Shown piece after piece: positions 17,255 to 28,444 of a stretch of DNA of 64,000 bases. This DNA is from Pseudomonas sp. Marseille-Q3773 (lineage in GTDB: Bacteria; Pseudomonadota; Gammaproteobacteria; Pseudomonadales; Pseudomonadaceae): assembly GCF_916618955.1 (NCBI RefSeq), contig NZ_OU745390.1, forward strand, positions 4,823,501 through 4,887,500, given 5' to 3'. The translations under genes were made by a program, and so were the position numbers. How positions within the stretch are numbered: position 1 is the stretch's first letter; every line of letters starts with the position of its first letter. The notes beneath the pieces were generated by a model. It saw nothing but the letters and a program-made list of their open reading frames with translations, ran no database searches and was not told where the DNA came from.

Positions 17255-18361
17255 CTAACCGCGCTGGTAAGCCTCAAGCGCTTTCAACCGCTGGGCTTTG
17301 AGCGCTTCGCCCAGTGCCTGGCCAGTAAACCCAGCCTGCACCAACGGTTTCACATCCACCGCCCGCGCTGCCGCTGCCGCCCCTCGCAGGTAATCGGCCT
17401 GTGGATAACCTGCCTTGCCCTCGCCCAGTGCGATCATCTGGCAAGCGACCAGGAAATCCTCGAACCGCTGCGGCCGCCGGTACACATCGAACTTGAGCAA
17501 CAACTCCAGCAGCGCCGTAGCAGGCAGCGCCAGTGCCTGGTTGCCCTGTGCCAGGCATTCCCCCGTCAGCAACGCCAGCTCCTGGCATCCCCGCGGCGCC
17601 TTGAGACGCTGATTGACGGCTTTGATCGAGGCAGTGGTCAGCCCGTGCAGCAGGCAGGCCCAGCGCACCGGCAGGGCCTGCTCATGCAGGGCAGCCTGTT
17701 CCAGCGCCAGCAGCGCCTGGGTATCGTCTTCAAGCTCAGGCAGCAGCTCCGGCAGGGCACCACAAGCACGCAGCACCTGGAAGAATACCTGCGGCTGCGC
17801 TTCCATCAGCGCCCGCTCGATTTCCTTCCAACTGCGTTCGGCAGTCAACGCCTGCAATTCACCTGAAGCGCTGATCTGACGCATCAGTTCCAAGGTTTCC
17901 TCGGCCACCCGGAAACCCAGCGGTGCATAACGGGCGGCGAAGCGCGCAACCCGCAAGACACGCAAGGGATCTTCGGCAAATGCCGGGGAAACGTGGCGTA
18001 ACAGGCGCTGATCAAGATCGCTCTTGCCGTGGTAGGGGTCGTACAGAACGCCTGCTTCGTCCTCGGCCATTGCATTGATGGTCAGGTCTCGGCGAATCAG
18101 GTCTTCTTCCAGCGTCACGTCGGGGCTGGCATGAAAGGTGAAACCACCGTAACCACGTCCATTCTTGCGCTCGGTGCGTGCGAGGGCGTATTCCTCGCCG
18201 GTTTTCGGGTGCAGGAATACCGGGAAGTCAGCCCCGACCGGGCGGTAGCCCTTGGCGTGCATTTCCTCGACCGTGGCGCCGACCACCAGCCAGTCGATAT
18301 CGCTCACCGGGCGACCGAGCAAGCGGTCGCGCACGGCGCCGCCGACTTTGTAGATGTGCAT
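17255..18361 (-). CDS. cca: CCA tRNA nucleotidyltransferase
   Basis: The enzyme repairs or adds the 3' CCA of tRNAs without a template. The 368-residue product is a class II nucleotidyltransferase: [11 protein letters not shown], catalytic aspartates in DIDWLVVG, then [10 protein letters not shown] and the RRD-type neck motif. It lacks the C-terminal HD phosphohydrolase domain of the longer E. coli enzyme, so it is the short form. It lies downstream of the spoVR group on the same strand, 55 bases after spoVR, with a small hairpin in the gap. Confidence 0.95.
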   Translation of the reverse strand: MHIYKVGGAVRDRLLGRPVSDIDWLVVGATVEEMHAKGYRPVGADFPVFLHPKTGEEYALARTERKNGRGYGGFTFHASPDVTLEEDLIRRDLTINAMAEDEAGVLYDPYHGKSDLDQRLLRHVSPAFAEDPLRVLRVARFAARYAPLGFRVAEETLELMRQISASGELQALTAERSWKEIERALMEAQPQVFFQVLRACGALPELLPELEDDTQALLALEQAALHEQALPVRWACLLHGLTTASIKAVNQRLKAPRGCQELALLTGECLAQGNQALALPATALLELLLKFDVYRRPQRFEDFLVACQMIALGEGKAGYPQADYLRGAAAAARAVDVKPLVQAGFTGQALGEALKAQRLKALEAYQRG

Positions 18362-18416
18362 GTGCTGCTCTCCATAACTGCCGACAGGATAACCTGTCGA
18401 CAGCCATGGCGTAGCA

Positions 18417-19985
18417 TCAGAGGTGGTGGATGACGGCGAGGTCCATGCGCCCGTAGTCGGCGTTTTCGCCGTGCTCGCCGCGCGGTGGCATGTGGTGGGT
18501 CTTCATTACCTGGTCGCCCTGCACGGTCTCCAGGTGTATATCGAAGCCCCACAGGCGGTGCAGGTGCTTGAGCACTTCGTCTGTGGAATCGCCCAGCGGT
18601 TTACGGTTGTGTTGTTGATGGCGCAGGGTCAGCGAGCGGTCGCCGCGGCGATCGACGCTCCAGATCTGCACATTCGGTTCGCGGTTGCCCAGGTTGTACT
18701 GCGCCGCGAGTTGCTCGCGAATGGTCCGGTAGCCGGCCTCGTCGTGAATGGCCGGCACCAGCAGGTCGTCGCGCTGGTCATCATCGAGAATGCTGAACAG
18801 CTTGAGGTCACGCATCACCTTGGGTGACAGGTATTGCAGGATGAAGCTCTCGTCCTTGAAGCTGCTCATGGCGAACTTGATGGTAGAAAGCCAGTCACTG
18901 CCGGCAATGTCGGGGAACCAGCGGCGATCTTCCTCGGTCGGGTTTTCGCACATGCGGCGGATGTCGGTGTACATCGCAAAACCCAGCGCGTAGGGGTTGA
19001 TGCCGTTGTAGTACGGGCTGTCGAAGCCAGGCTGGAACACCACACTGGTGTGCGATTGCAGGAATTCCATCATGAAGCCTTCAGTAATCAGCCCCTCGTC
19101 GTACAGGTCGTTCATCAGGGTGTAGTGCCAGAAAGTCGCCCAGCCTTCGTTCATGACCTGGGTCTGGCGTTGCGGGTAGAAGTACTGGGCAATCTTGCGC
19201 ACGATGCGCACCACTTCACGTTGCCACGGCTCCAGCAGCGGGGCGTTTTTCTCGATGAAATACAGGATGTTCTCCTGCGGTTCGGCGGGGAAGCGCGCAT
19301 CATCGCGTTCGTTGCCCTTGTCTGCGCTCTTCGGGATGGTTCGCCACAGGTCGTTGATCTGCCGTTGCAGGTGCTCCTCGCGTTCCTTCTGCCGGCGCCG
19401 TTCCTCTTCGGCGGAGATGGGGTAAGGGCGCTTGTAGCGGTCGACGCCGTAGTTCATCAGCGCATGGCATGAGTCGATCAGGTCCTCCACGGCATCGATG
19501 CCGTGGCGCTCTTCGCACTGGGCGATGTACTGCTTGGCGAACACCAGGTAGTCGATGATCGAGCTGGCGTCGGTCCAGGTGCGGAACAGGTAGTTGCCCT
19601 TGAAGAAGCTGTTATGGCCGTAGCAGGCATGGGCGATTACCAGTGCCTGCATGCACATGGTGTTTTCTTCCATCAGGTAGGCGATGCACGGGTCGGAGTT
19701 GATCACGATTTCGTAGGCCAGGCCCATCTGGCCACGGCTATAGGACTTTTCCGTGCTGAGGAACTGTTTGCCATAGGACCAGTGGTGATAGCCCAGCGGC
19801 ATGCCGACCGAGGCGTAGGCGTCCATCATCTGCTCGGCGGTAATCACCTCGATCTGGTTGGGGTAGGTGTCCAGGGCGTAACGCTCGGCCAGGCGGCTGA
19901 TTTCCCGGTCGTAGGTCTGGATCAGTTCGAACGTCCACTCGGACCCGGTGGAAATGGGTTGGCGTCTCTGTGCTCTGGCGGTCAT
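18417..19985 (-). CDS. SpoVR family protein (YcgB-like)
   Basis: The 522-residue cytoplasmic protein belongs to the SpoVR/YcgB family ([20 protein letters not shown]; the conserved [10 protein letters not shown] with its His and Glu; [11 protein letters not shown]). The biochemical role is not established. In many proteobacteria the gene is linked to yeaG/prkA and yeaH, and the trio is induced in stationary phase and nitrogen starvation. The start overlaps the yeaH-like stop (ATGA), so the proteins are translated together. Confidence 0.93.
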   Translation of the reverse strand: MTARAQRRQPISTGSEWTFELIQTYDREISRLAERYALDTYPNQIEVITAEQMMDAYASVGMPLGYHHWSYGKQFLSTEKSYSRGQMGLAYEIVINSDPCIAYLMEENTMCMQALVIAHACYGHNSFFKGNYLFRTWTDASSIIDYLVFAKQYIAQCEERHGIDAVEDLIDSCHALMNYGVDRYKRPYPISAEEERRRQKEREEHLQRQINDLWRTIPKSADKGNERDDARFPAEPQENILYFIEKNAPLLEPWQREVVRIVRKIAQYFYPQRQTQVMNEGWATFWHYTLMNDLYDEGLITEGFMMEFLQSHTSVVFQPGFDSPYYNGINPYALGFAMYTDIRRMCENPTEEDRRWFPDIAGSDWLSTIKFAMSSFKDESFILQYLSPKVMRDLKLFSILDDDQRDDLLVPAIHDEAGYRTIREQLAAQYNLGNREPNVQIWSVDRRGDRSLTLRHQQHNRKPLGDSTDEVLKHLHRLWGFDIHLETVQGDQVMKTHHMPPRGEHGENADYGRMDLAVIHHL

Positions 19986-21250
19986 GTGGCTAACCTGCGC
20001 TGGAAGAGTTCACGGAAGACCGGGTAGATATCGCCGGCCGATACCAACTGCTGCTGGGCGAACGTGTCGGGGAAGGCTTCGCCGATGCGCTCGTATTCGT
20101 ACCACAGCGCCTGGTGCTCACGTGGGGTGATCTCGACGTAAGTGTAGTACTGCACATGCGGCATGATTTGCTTGGACAGGATATCGCGGCAGATCGGCGA
20201 GTCGTCGTTCCAGTTGTCGCCGTCCGAGGCTTGGGCGGCGTAGATGTTCCAGTCACTGGCCGGGTAGCGCTCGGCCATGATCTCCTGCATCAGCTTGAGC
20301 GCGCTGGAAACGATGGTGCCGCCGGTTTCCCGGGAATAGAAGAATTCTTCCTCGTCGACTTCACGGGCGCTGGTGTGGTGGCGGATGAACACCACTTCGA
20401 TGCGGTCGTAATTACGCTTGAGGAACAGGTACAGCAGGATGAAGAAGCGTTTGGCAATGTCCTTGGTGGCCTGGGTCATCGAACCGGACACGTCCATCAG
20501 GCAGAACATCACCGCCTTGGAACTGGGGTTGGGCTGCTTGACCAGCAGGTTGTACTTGAGGTCGAAGGTGTCGAGGAAGGGCAGGCGGTTGATGCGGGCT
20601 TTCAGGCGTTCGATTTCCTGTTCGACTTCCTGGATATCAGTGAAATTATCCGGCTCCTCGATCTTCAGCCGGGCAAGTTCCTTCTGCGCTTCGCGCAGCA
20701 GGGCACGGCTGCTGCCGGTCAGGGCGATGCGCCTGGCATGCGCCGAGCGCAGGGTGCGCACGATGTTGATGCGGGACGGGTTGCCTTCGTTGGCGATACC
20801 GGCGCGCACGGTCTTGAAGGTGTCGGCACCGGTCAGGTGACGTTTGACCAGGTTGGGCAGTTCGAGGTCCTCGAACATGAATTCGAGGAACTCTTCCTGG
20901 GTGATCTGGAAGACGAAGTCGTCCATGCCCTCGCCGGAGTTGCCGGCCTTGCCACGGCCGCTACCACCCCCGCCACCTTGTGGCCTGGGGATGTGTTCGC
21001 CAGCGGTGAACTCCTTGTTGCCCGGATGCACGATGGTCTGCTTGCCACCGCGACCATGGTGCAGCACCGGTTCGTCGATGTCGCGCCCCGGAATGCTGAT
21101 CTGCTCGCCATGTTCCATGTCCATGATGGAACGGCGGCTCACCGCCTCTTCGACGGCCTTCTTGATGTGTTCGCGGTACCGCCGCAGAAAGCGCTGGCGG
21201 TTGACCGTGCTCTTGTTTTTGCCGTTCAGGCGTCGGTCGATAACGTAGCT
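19982..21250 (-). CDS. yeaH: YeaH/DUF444 family protein
   Basis: The 422-residue product starts [26 protein letters not shown] after a strong GGAGGG site. It has a glycine-rich basic segment ([12 protein letters not shown]) and a von Willebrand A-like C-terminal half with a MIDAS-type DVSGSM motif (residues about 240-246). DUF444 proteins work with the PrkA/YeaG kinase in a stress-response module; the exact role is unknown. It lies between prkA (143 bases upstream) and spoVR (4-base overlap). Confidence 0.93.
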   Translation of the reverse strand, partial: SYVIDRRLNGKNKSTVNRQRFLRRYREHIKKAVEEAVSRRSIMDMEHGEQISIPGRDIDEPVLHHGRGGKQTIVHPGNKEFTAGEHIPRPQGGGGGSGRGKAGNSGEGMDDFVFQITQEEFLEFMFEDLELPNLVKRHLTGADTFKTVRAGIANEGNPSRINIVRTLRSAHARRIALTGSSRALLREAQKELARLKIEEPDNFTDIQEVEQEIERLKARINRLPFLDTFDLKYNLLVKQPNPSSKAVMFCLMDVSGSMTQATKDIAKRFFILLYLFLKRNYDRIEVVFIRHHTSAREVDEEEFFYSRETGGTIVSSALKLMQEIMAERYPASDWNIYAAQASDGDNWNDDSPICRDILSKQIMPHVQYYTYVEITPREHQALWYEYERIGEAFPDTFAQQQLVSAGDIYPVFRELFQRRLAT

Positions 21251-21393
21251 CATGGTCCCTCCGGTAGCTGGAGCAGCTGCAAGCCACAAGCTTCAGGCTG
21301 CAGGAAAGAGCAGCCACCGCTGCTGCAGGCTGCAGCGCCGGGCTTGCGCTCGGCGCCGTACAGCCTGGAGCTTGCGGCTTGTAGCTTGCCGCT

Positions 21394-23316
21394 TTATTGC
21401 GATTTCCTGACCCGCAGGTACCATTCCGACAGCAGGCGAACCTGTTTGTCGGTGTAGCCACGTTCCACCATGCGCGTGACGAAGTCGTTGTGTTTCTGTT
21501 GGTCCTCCTTGCTGGCCTTGGCGTTGAAACTGATGACCGGCAGCAGGTCCTCGGTGTTGGAGAACATTTTCTTCTCGATCACTACCCGCAGCTTTTCATA
21601 GCTCAGCCAGCTCGGGTTCTTGCCGTTGTTGTTGGCCCGCGCACGCAGCACGAAGTTGACGATTTCGTTGCGGAAATCTTTCGGGTTGCTGATGCCGGCC
21701 GGCTTCTCGATCTTCTCCAGTTCTTCGTTGAGGGCGATACGGTTGAGAATTTCGCCGGTTTCCGGGTCGCGGTATTCCTGATCCTGGATCCAGAAGTCGG
21801 CGTACAGCACGTAGCGGTCGAAGATGTTCTGCCCGTACTCGCTGTAGGACTCCAGGTACGCGGTCTGGATTTCCTTGCCGATGAACTCGATGTAGCGCGG
21901 TGCCAGGTACTCCTTCAGGTAGCGCAGGTAGCGCTCGCGCACTTCGGCAGGGAACTGTTCCTGCTCGATCTGCTGCTCCAGGACGTACAGCAGGTGCACC
22001 GGGTTGGCAGCCACTTCATGCGGGTCGAAGTTGAACACCTTGGACAGGATCTTGAACGCGAAGCGGGTCGACAGGCCGTTCATGCCCTCGTCGACGCCCG
22101 CGGCATCGCGGTACTCCTGGATCGACTTGGCCTTTGGATCGGTGTCCTTGAGGTTTTCCCCGTCGTACACCCGCATTTTCGAGTAGATGTTTGAATTTTC
22201 CGGCTCTTTCAGGCGCGAAAGCACAGTGAACTGGGCCAGCATCTTCAGCGTGTCCGGGGCGCAGTGGGCCTTGGCCAGCGAACTGTTTACCAGCAGCTTG
22301 TCGTAGATCTTGATTTCGTCGCTGACACGCAGGCAGTACGGCACCTTGACGATGTAGATCCGGTCGATGAACGCCTCGTTGTTCTTGTTGTTGCGGAAGG
22401 TGTGCCATTCCGATTCGTTGGAGTGGGCCAGGAGGATCCCGGAGTAGGGGATGGCACCGAGGCCTTCGGTACTGTTGTAGTTACCTTCCTGTGTGGCGGT
22501 GAGCAACGGGTGCAAGACCTTGATCGGGGCCTTGAACATCTCGACGAATTCCATCAGGCCCTGGTTGGCCCGGCACAGCGCCCCCGAATAACTGTAGGCG
22601 TCGGCGTCGTTCTGCGGGAATTCCTCGAGCTTGCGGATATCCACCTTGCCGACCAAGGCCGAGATGTCCTGGTTGTTCTCGTCACCCGGTTCGGTCTTGG
22701 CGATGGCGACCTGGTTGAGGATCGACGGGTACAGCTTCACCACCTTGAACTTGCTGATGTCGCCGCCGAACTCCTGCAGGCGCTTGGTGGCCCAGGGCGA
22801 CATGATGGTGTTCAGGTAGCGCCGCGGGATGCCGAATTCTTCCTCGAGAATCGCCCCGTCTTCGCTGGCATTGAACAGCCCCAATGGCGACTCGAATACC
22901 GGCGAGCCCTTGATGGCGTAGAACGGTACCTTTTCCATCAGCTGCTTGAGTTTTTCCGCCAGCGAGGATTTACCGCCGCCCACCGGGCCCAGCAGGTAGA
23001 GGATCTGCTTCTTCTCTTCCAGGCCTTGGGCGGCGTGGCGGAAGTACGACACGATCTGGTCGATGCACTCTTCCATGCCATGGAAGTCGGCAAACGCCGG
23101 ATAGCGGCGGATGACCTTGTTGGAGAAGATACGCGACAGCCTGGAGTTGGTAGAGGTGTCGATCAGCTCTGGCTCACCGATGGCCAGCAACAGGCGTTCG
23201 GCCGCCGATGCGTAGGCACTGCGATCCTCTTTGCACAGCTCGAGGTACTCCTGCAGCGTTAATTCTTCCTGGCGCGTTGACTCGAAACGTTGTTGGAAGT
23301 GGCTAAAAATACTCAT
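21394..23316 (-). CDS. prkA: PrkA family serine protein kinase (YeaG-like)
   Basis: The 640-residue protein has an N-terminal AAA+ domain with a Walker A motif (LLGPVGGGKSSLAEKLK) and a C-terminal kinase-like PrkA domain. E. coli YeaG phosphorylates itself and is linked to nitrogen starvation and stationary-phase survival. The ATG at 23316 (MSIFSHFQQRF) has GAGGTGA 8 bases upstream; the frame is open further back but with no conserved sequence. It is the first gene of prkA-yeaH-spoVR. A sigmaS-like -10 lies about 165 bases upstream, which agrees with the RpoS control known in E. coli. Confidence 0.95.
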   Translation of the reverse strand: MSIFSHFQQRFESTRQEELTLQEYLELCKEDRSAYASAAERLLLAIGEPELIDTSTNSRLSRIFSNKVIRRYPAFADFHGMEECIDQIVSYFRHAAQGLEEKKQILYLLGPVGGGKSSLAEKLKQLMEKVPFYAIKGSPVFESPLGLFNASEDGAILEEEFGIPRRYLNTIMSPWATKRLQEFGGDISKFKVVKLYPSILNQVAIAKTEPGDENNQDISALVGKVDIRKLEEFPQNDADAYSYSGALCRANQGLMEFVEMFKAPIKVLHPLLTATQEGNYNSTEGLGAIPYSGILLAHSNESEWHTFRNNKNNEAFIDRIYIVKVPYCLRVSDEIKIYDKLLVNSSLAKAHCAPDTLKMLAQFTVLSRLKEPENSNIYSKMRVYDGENLKDTDPKAKSIQEYRDAAGVDEGMNGLSTRFAFKILSKVFNFDPHEVAANPVHLLYVLEQQIEQEQFPAEVRERYLRYLKEYLAPRYIEFIGKEIQTAYLESYSEYGQNIFDRYVLYADFWIQDQEYRDPETGEILNRIALNEELEKIEKPAGISNPKDFRNEIVNFVLRARANNNGKNPSWLSYEKLRVVIEKKMFSNTEDLLPVISFNAKASKEDQQKHNDFVTRMVERGYTDKQVRLLSEWYLRVRKSQ

Positions 23317-23480
23317 GACGTCACCTCGCTCGATACGTTGAGACGACGCCGGATCAGTCAGCTGATGCTGGCACGCAACCGGGGTTGCCGATTGCTGTAT
23401 ACCCCCCAAACACCCTGTAACGCTACCGATGACCCGCACGCCGGTGTACCGGCTCTCCCCTTTTTCTGGATGGCCTGCGC

Positions 23481-23490
23481 TTAAGAATAG
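23481..23490 (-). promoter_or_regulatory. Possible sigmaS -10 element upstream of prkA
   Basis: On the minus strand CTATTCTTAA differs at one base from the sigmaS extended -10 consensus CTATACTTAA. TTGACC lies about 15 bases upstream of TATTCT. The start site would be about 160 bases before prkA. Supported mainly by the known RpoS control of yeaGH in E. coli; sequence evidence alone is modest. Confidence 0.35.
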
Positions 23491-23598
23491 TTGGTTATCC
23501 GCAAGGTCAAGGGCGAGGTACGGAGAAGTTGTGGTCGACCGTTCGTCAGATAAGCCGCAAGCCCACGCTGTGCGCGGGCTGCAGTGTAGATGAAAAAA

Positions 23599-23931
23599 TT
23601 ATTCGGCAGCGCCCTGGGCGGTCTCGGCCGGGTAGGTGGCGCGCCACAGTTCAAAGCCGCCGTCGACGCTGTAAACGTCGGAAAACCCTTGGTTGACCAG
23701 GTAGGCTGCGGCGCTCTGGCTGGAGTTGCCGTGGTAGCACACCACCAAGGTCGGGGCATCGAGGTCGGCGTTGCGAATGAACTCGGCGACCGACTGGTTA
23801 TCCAGATGCTTGGCACCGGTAATGTGGCCGGCGGCGAAAGCCTGAGGGTCGCGAATATCGACGACGACCGCACCTTCTTTCTTGCGAAGCTCCAAGGCCT
23901 GCTGAGGAGGGATGCGCTTGAATTCGCTCAT
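23599..23931 (-). CDS. glpE: Thiosulfate sulfurtransferase GlpE (rhodanese)
   Basis: A single-domain rhodanese that moves sulfur from thiosulfate to cyanide or other acceptors through a cysteine persulfide. The 110-residue product has the active-site loop CYHGNS (Cys about 65) in [18 protein letters not shown]. It is the last gene of the lptD-surA-pdxA-rsmA-apaG-apaH-glpE run, 14 bases after apaH. Despite the name there are no glycerol genes nearby, which is normal in Pseudomonas. Confidence 0.92.
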   Translation of the reverse strand: MSEFKRIPPQQALELRKKEGAVVVDIRDPQAFAAGHITGAKHLDNQSVAEFIRNADLDAPTLVVCYHGNSSQSAAAYLVNQGFSDVYSVDGGFELWRATYPAETAQGAAE

Positions 23932-23945
23932 GGTTACTACTTCCT

Positions 23946-24812
23946 TCAGGTGGGGTCGTTGAGTGTAGTGGGTTGTGCCGGTTGGCGCAGGGTGCCGTCG
24001 TCGGCGCAGTCACAGCGGTGGTATTCGCCGCTGTCGACGTTGTACAGGGTCATGGCGCCACCCCACACGCAGCCGGTGTCCAGGGCAATGATGCCGGGTT
24101 CGTCAACCTGGCCCAGCAGGGCCGCCCAGTGGCCGAAGATGATCTTCACGTGGCGTGAGCGGCGCTCCTTGTGCGCGAACCAGGGCTTGTAGCCTTTGGG
24201 GGCGGTGTCCAGGCCTTCCTTGCTCTTGAGGTCGAGTTTGCCCTCGGCAGTGCAGAAGCGCATGCGCGTGAGGTAGTTGGTGATGACCCGCAGGCGTTCG
24301 ACGCCGCAAAGGTTCTTGCTCCACTTGTTCGGCTCGTTGCCGTACATGCCGTCCAGGTACTGCTTCAGGCGGCTGTCGTCGCGCAGCACTTCCTCGACCT
24401 CACCGGCCAGGGCCAGGGCCTTGCCCAAGGTCCATTGCGGTGGAATGCCGGCGTGCACCAAGGCAATGCCCCGGGGCTCGTCGTAGTGCAGCAGTTTCTG
24501 CTGGCGCAGCCAGTCGAATAGCTGGTCGGCATCCGGCGCTTCGATGATCTCGCGCAGGGTGTCGCTCTTCTTCAGGCGTTCGACGTTATGCCATACGGCC
24601 AGCAGGTGCAGGTCATGGTTGCCCAGCACGCACACCAGCGACTGGCGGATCGAATACAGGAAGCGCAGGGTTTCCAGCGACTCAGGGCCGCGGTTGACCA
24701 GGTCGCCGACCAGCCACAGGCGGTCGACGGCGGGGTTGAAACTGACGCGTTCGAGCAGGCACTTGAGTGGCTGCAGGCAGCCCTGCAGATCTCCGACAGC
24801 GTAGGTGGCCAT
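23946..24812 (-). CDS. apaH: Diadenosine tetraphosphatase ApaH
   Basis: ApaH symmetrically hydrolyses Ap4A to two ADP, and can remove Np4 caps from RNA. The 288-residue metallophosphatase has the full motif set [14 protein letters not shown] and GNHD, and a later conserved histidine (VHAGIPP). Its start shares one base with the apaG stop (TGATG), showing coupling. Length is slightly above the E. coli protein, as usual for Pseudomonas. Confidence 0.97.
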   Translation of the reverse strand: MATYAVGDLQGCLQPLKCLLERVSFNPAVDRLWLVGDLVNRGPESLETLRFLYSIRQSLVCVLGNHDLHLLAVWHNVERLKKSDTLREIIEAPDADQLFDWLRQQKLLHYDEPRGIALVHAGIPPQWTLGKALALAGEVEEVLRDDSRLKQYLDGMYGNEPNKWSKNLCGVERLRVITNYLTRMRFCTAEGKLDLKSKEGLDTAPKGYKPWFAHKERRSRHVKIIFGHWAALLGQVDEPGIIALDTGCVWGGAMTLYNVDSGEYHRCDCADDGTLRQPAQPTTLNDPT

Positions 24813-25192
24813 CAGTGCAACGCCCCGGGCACCGCCAGGCGGAAGGGGGCGATCGGCGCATCGAAGCGTTTGCCGTCTTCAGCGAACATCTGATAGCTGC
24901 CCTGCATGGTGCCCACGCGGGTGCTGATCACGGCACCGCTGCTGTAGGTGTGGCTCTGGCCAGGATCGATGTTGGGCTGCTGGCCGACCACGCCGGCGCC
25001 GCGCACTTCTTCGACTTCGCCGTCACCGTTGGTGATCAGCCAGTGGCGCGACAGCAGCTTGGCCTTGAGCGAGCCGTTGTTCTGCACGGTGATGGTGTAG
25101 GCGAAAGCGAAACGACTGTTTTCAGGGTCGGATTGTTCTTTGAGGTAGCGGGTCACGACGCTGACGTCGATCTGATAGCGGGGGTCGGACAT
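24812..25192 (-). CDS. apaG: ApaG protein (CO2+/Mg2+ efflux-associated, DUF525)
   Basis: The 126-residue product is a fibronectin III-like ApaG domain ([47 protein letters not shown]). The molecular role remains uncertain; the gene is fixed between rsmA and apaH in most gammaproteobacteria. The ATG at 25192 (MSDPRYQI) is chosen over the upstream frame extension because conservation begins here and AAGGGC precedes it. Confidence 0.95.
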   Translation of the reverse strand: MSDPRYQIDVSVVTRYLKEQSDPENSRFAFAYTITVQNNGSLKAKLLSRHWLITNGDGEVEEVRGAGVVGQQPNIDPGQSHTYSSGAVISTRVGTMQGSYQMFAEDGKRFDAPIAPFRLAVPGALH

Positions 25193-25297
25193 GCAAGGGC
25201 CTTGGGAGAACTGACGCAATAATGCAGTCTAGGCCATTGAGCGGGGGGAGGGCCAGCGGTGTGGCGGCTTGGAGATAGCTATGGTCGGTACCGGCGT

Positions 25298-25319
25298 CTT
25301 CGCGGGCGTGCCCGCGAAG
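25298..25319. repeat. Single REP hairpin between rsmA and apaG
   Basis: CTTCGCGGGC and GCCCGCGAAG form a perfect 10-base stem with a two-base loop, flanked by GGTACCGGCGT: one P. putida-type REP unit. It lies in the only sizeable gap (143 bases) of the lptD-glpE run and could stabilise or partly end the upstream transcript. Confidence 0.7.
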
Positions 25320-25335
25320 AGGTTGATCCAGGCTG

Positions 25336-26136
25336 TCAGGCCTGCTGGTCGGCCAGCTGGTCAGCCAGGCGCACGAAGGCCGCCAGGTCCAGCTGTTCAG
25401 GGCGCAGGCTGCCGTCCACACCCGCTGCCTCGATGGCCGCGCTGTCGAGCAGGCCCTTCATGGTGTTGCGCAGGGTCTTGCGGCGCTGGTTGAACGCCTC
25501 GCGTACCACGCGCTCCAGCAGTTGCGCATCCTTGGCGGGGTGCGGCAACACTTCGTGCGGCACCAGGCGGACGATCGCCGAGTCCACTTTCGGCGGCGGA
25601 TTGAAGGCGCCCGGGCCGACGTTGAACAGGTGTTCGACGCGGCAGTGGTACTGCACCATGATCGACAACCGCCCCCAGTCACCACCGCCTGGGCCTGCGG
25701 CCATGCGCTCGACCACCTCCTTCTGCAACATGAAATGCATGTCGCGGATCAGCCCGGCGTGGCTGAGCAGGTGGAAGATCAGCGGGGTGGAAATGTTGTA
25801 GGGCAGGTTGCCCACTACCTTGAGGCTGCGCGGTGGTACACCCAGCTGGTTGAAATCGAACTTCAGCGCGTCGCCCTGGTGCAGGCGGAAGTTGCTGCGG
25901 TTGGCGAACTTGTGTTGCAGGATCGGTACAAGGTCCTTGTCCAGTTCCACTACGTCCAGCTGTGCGCCGCTGCCCAGCAGGCCTTCGGTCAGGGCGCCCT
26001 GGCCCGGGCCGATTTCCAGCAGGTGTTCACCGGCCTTGGCGTTGATGGCGCGCAGGATGCGGTCGATGATGCCGGCGTCGTGCAGGAAGTTCTGGCCGAA
26101 GCGCTTGCGCGCCCGGTGTTGGTATTGCTCGTTCAT
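25336..26136 (-). CDS. rsmA: 16S rRNA dimethyladenosine transferase RsmA (KsgA)
   Basis: The enzyme dimethylates A1518 and A1519 of 16S rRNA late in 30S assembly; loss gives kasugamycin resistance. The 266-residue product shows RFGQNFLHD, the SAM-binding [15 protein letters not shown] and the catalytic NLPYNIS motif. Its ATG overlaps the pdxA stop by 4 bases. This is a different gene from the post-transcriptional regulator RsmA/CsrA, which shares the name. Confidence 0.97.
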   Translation of the reverse strand: MNEQYQHRARKRFGQNFLHDAGIIDRILRAINAKAGEHLLEIGPGQGALTEGLLGSGAQLDVVELDKDLVPILQHKFANRSNFRLHQGDALKFDFNQLGVPPRSLKVVGNLPYNISTPLIFHLLSHAGLIRDMHFMLQKEVVERMAAGPGGGDWGRLSIMVQYHCRVEHLFNVGPGAFNPPPKVDSAIVRLVPHEVLPHPAKDAQLLERVVREAFNQRRKTLRNTMKGLLDSAAIEAAGVDGSLRPEQLDLAAFVRLADQLADQQA

Positions 26137-27122
26137 GGTCGGTTCTCGGCCATCTGGTAGGCGGTGTCCAGCGCGACGCGCAGGCTGCCGGTGTCGACTT
26201 TGCCGCTGCCGGCAAGGTCCAGGGCGGTGCCGTGGTCAACCGACGTGCGGATGATCGGCAGGCCCAGGGTGACGTTCACGGCTGCGCCAAAACCTTTGTA
26301 CTTGAGTACGGGCAGGCCCTGGTCGTGGTACATCGCCAGCACTGCGTCGCAGTGCTCCAGATACTTGGGGGTAAACAGGGTATCGGCCGGCAGCGGCCCG
26401 CGCAGGTCCATGCCCTCGGTGCGCAGGCGGGCCAGGGTCGGCTCGATGATGTCGATTTCCTCGCGGCCCAGGTGGCCACCTTCACCCGCGTGCGGGTTGA
26501 GGCCGCATACCAGGATGCGCGGGTTGGCAATGCCGAACTTGTCGCGCATGTCTGCATGCAGGATGCGGGTTACACGTTCGACGCGCTCGGCAGTGATGGC
26601 GTCGGCAATGTCGCGCAACGGCAGGTGTGTGGTCACCAGGGCCACGCGCAGGCCGTGGGTGGCCAGCATCATCACCACCTGCGCGGTATGGGTCAGTTCG
26701 GCGAGGAATTCGGTATGCCCGGAAAAGGCAATGCCGCTTTCGTTGATGACACCCTTGTGCACCGGGGCGGTGATCATCCCGGCGAAGTGCCCGTCCAGGC
26801 AGCCTTGCCCGGCGCGGGTCAGGGTTTGCAGCACGAACGCGGCATTGGCCTTGTCCAGCTGGCCTGGCACTACCGGGGCCGCCAGGGGCGTGTCCCAGAC
26901 GTACAGGCTGCCCGCCGGTGCCGGCTGCTCGGGCCATTGGCCCGGCGCTACCGGCAACAGGTCGACAGCCAGCCCCAACTGCGTGGCCCGCTCGGCGAGC
27001 AGGTCACGGCTGGTGATAGCGATCAGGGGGTGCGGCTGGGCGTCTGCGGCGAGCAGCAGGCACAGGTCGGGGCCTATGCCGGCTGGTTCGCCGGGGGTGA
27101 CGGCGAAGCGCAGGGGCTTCAC
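26133..27122 (-). CDS. pdxA: 4-hydroxythreonine-4-phosphate dehydrogenase PdxA
   Basis: PdxA oxidises 4-phosphohydroxy-threonine with NAD(P) in the DXP-dependent pathway to pyridoxal phosphate. The 329-residue product has the conserved [12 protein letters not shown] start, [22 protein letters not shown] with metal-binding histidines, and [15 protein letters not shown]. It is coupled to both neighbours by 4-base overlaps (surA upstream, rsmA downstream). Confidence 0.97.
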   Translation of the reverse strand: MKPLRFAVTPGEPAGIGPDLCLLLAADAQPHPLIAITSRDLLAERATQLGLAVDLLPVAPGQWPEQPAPAGSLYVWDTPLAAPVVPGQLDKANAAFVLQTLTRAGQGCLDGHFAGMITAPVHKGVINESGIAFSGHTEFLAELTHTAQVVMMLATHGLRVALVTTHLPLRDIADAITAERVERVTRILHADMRDKFGIANPRILVCGLNPHAGEGGHLGREEIDIIEPTLARLRTEGMDLRGPLPADTLFTPKYLEHCDAVLAMYHDQGLPVLKYKGFGAAVNVTLGLPIIRTSVDHGTALDLAGSGKVDTGSLRVALDTAYQMAENRP

Positions 27123-28444
27123 TGGGCGGCCTGGTCAGCGCCAGGCAGCTTGATTTCAACGTAGGCTTCGTCGCGAATCTGGCGCAGCCAGGTTTGCAGC
27201 TCTTCGTCGTACTTGCGGTTGCGCAGTACGCTCAGGGCCTGCTGTTCGCGAGCCTGCTCGGTGCTGTCGGTGGCGCGGCGGCCCAGCACTTCCAGGACAT
27301 GCCAGCCGTACTGGGTCTTGAACGGACGGGTGACTTCGCCTTGGCTGGCGTTGGCCATCTGCTCGCGGAACTCCGGTACCAGGCTGTTCGGGTCCACCCA
27401 GTTGAGGTCGCCGCCGTTGAGCGCCGAGCCTGGGTCTTCCGAGAAGCTCTTCGCCAGTTCGCCGAAGTCTTCGCCGTTCTTGATGCGCTCGTACAGGCGC
27501 TCGGCCAGTTGCTCGGTGGCCGCCTCGCTGCGGATTTCGCTCGGCTTGATCAGGATGTGGCGCACGTGCACTTCGTCACGCAACACGTTCTCGCTGCCGC
27601 CGCGCTTCTCTTCGAGCTTGAGGATGATGAAGCCGTTGGGAATGCGGATCGGCTGGGTGATTTCGCCAACCGGCATGCTGCTGAGCATCTTGGCGAAATC
27701 TGGTGGCAGCTGGCCGGCTTTGCGCCAACCCATCTCGCCGCCTTCCAGGGCGTTTTCGCTCGCCGAGTTGGCAATTGCCATCTGGCCGAAGTCGGCGCCC
27801 TGTCGCAGTTGCTGGTACAGGTCGCCGACCTTGCGCGCAGCCTTCTGGATGTCATCCGAGCTGGCCGCTTCCGGGGTCGGGATGAGGATGTTGGCCAGGC
27901 GGTACTCTTCCGACATCTGCATCTTGCCGAGGTCGGAATTGAGGTAGTTCTTCACCTCCTGCTCGGACACCTGGATGCGCTCGGCCACGCGGCGCTGGCG
28001 CACACGGCTGATGATCATCTCGCGCTTGACCTGCTCGCGGGCGTCGTCGAACGACAGGCCGTCACGGGCCAGGGCCGCGCGGAACTGGTCCAGCGACATG
28101 CCATTGCGCTGGGCAATGGTGCCGATGGCCTGGTTCAGCTCTTCGTCGGTGATGCGGATGCCGGAGCGTTCGCCGATCTGCAGCTGCAGGTTCTCGACGA
28201 TCAGGCGCTCCAGCACCTGCTGCTCCAGGGCACCCGTCGGCGGCACGCCGCCGCCACGTTTGGCGATGGTCTGCTGCACTTCGTGGATGCGCTGGTCCAG
28301 CTGGCTTTGCATGACCACGTCATTGTCGACGATGGCCACCACGCGATCAAGAGGTTGCACCGCGGCATGCACCGCGCCACTCAGCAATGCAACGCCCAGC
28401 AACGCTGGGCGCAGTCGATCAATAAGCTTGGTCTTCACGTTCAC
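27119..28444 (-). CDS. surA: Periplasmic chaperone and prolyl isomerase SurA
   Basis: SurA escorts outer-membrane proteins, including LptD, across the periplasm. The 441-residue product has a signal peptide ending near AVHAA (about residue 28), an N-terminal chaperone domain and two parvulin domains (about residues 185-285 and 295-395; the second contains [19 protein letters not shown] and GGDLNWV). Its start lies 26 bases inside the end of lptD, so chaperone and client are encoded in one transcript. Confidence 0.97.
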   Translation of the reverse strand: MNVKTKLIDRLRPALLGVALLSGAVHAAVQPLDRVVAIVDNDVVMQSQLDQRIHEVQQTIAKRGGGVPPTGALEQQVLERLIVENLQLQIGERSGIRITDEELNQAIGTIAQRNGMSLDQFRAALARDGLSFDDAREQVKREMIISRVRQRRVAERIQVSEQEVKNYLNSDLGKMQMSEEYRLANILIPTPEAASSDDIQKAARKVGDLYQQLRQGADFGQMAIANSASENALEGGEMGWRKAGQLPPDFAKMLSSMPVGEITQPIRIPNGFIILKLEEKRGGSENVLRDEVHVRHILIKPSEIRSEAATEQLAERLYERIKNGEDFGELAKSFSEDPGSALNGGDLNWVDPNSLVPEFREQMANASQGEVTRPFKTQYGWHVLEVLGRRATDSTEQAREQQALSVLRNRKYDEELQTWLRQIRDEAYVEIKLPGADQAAQ

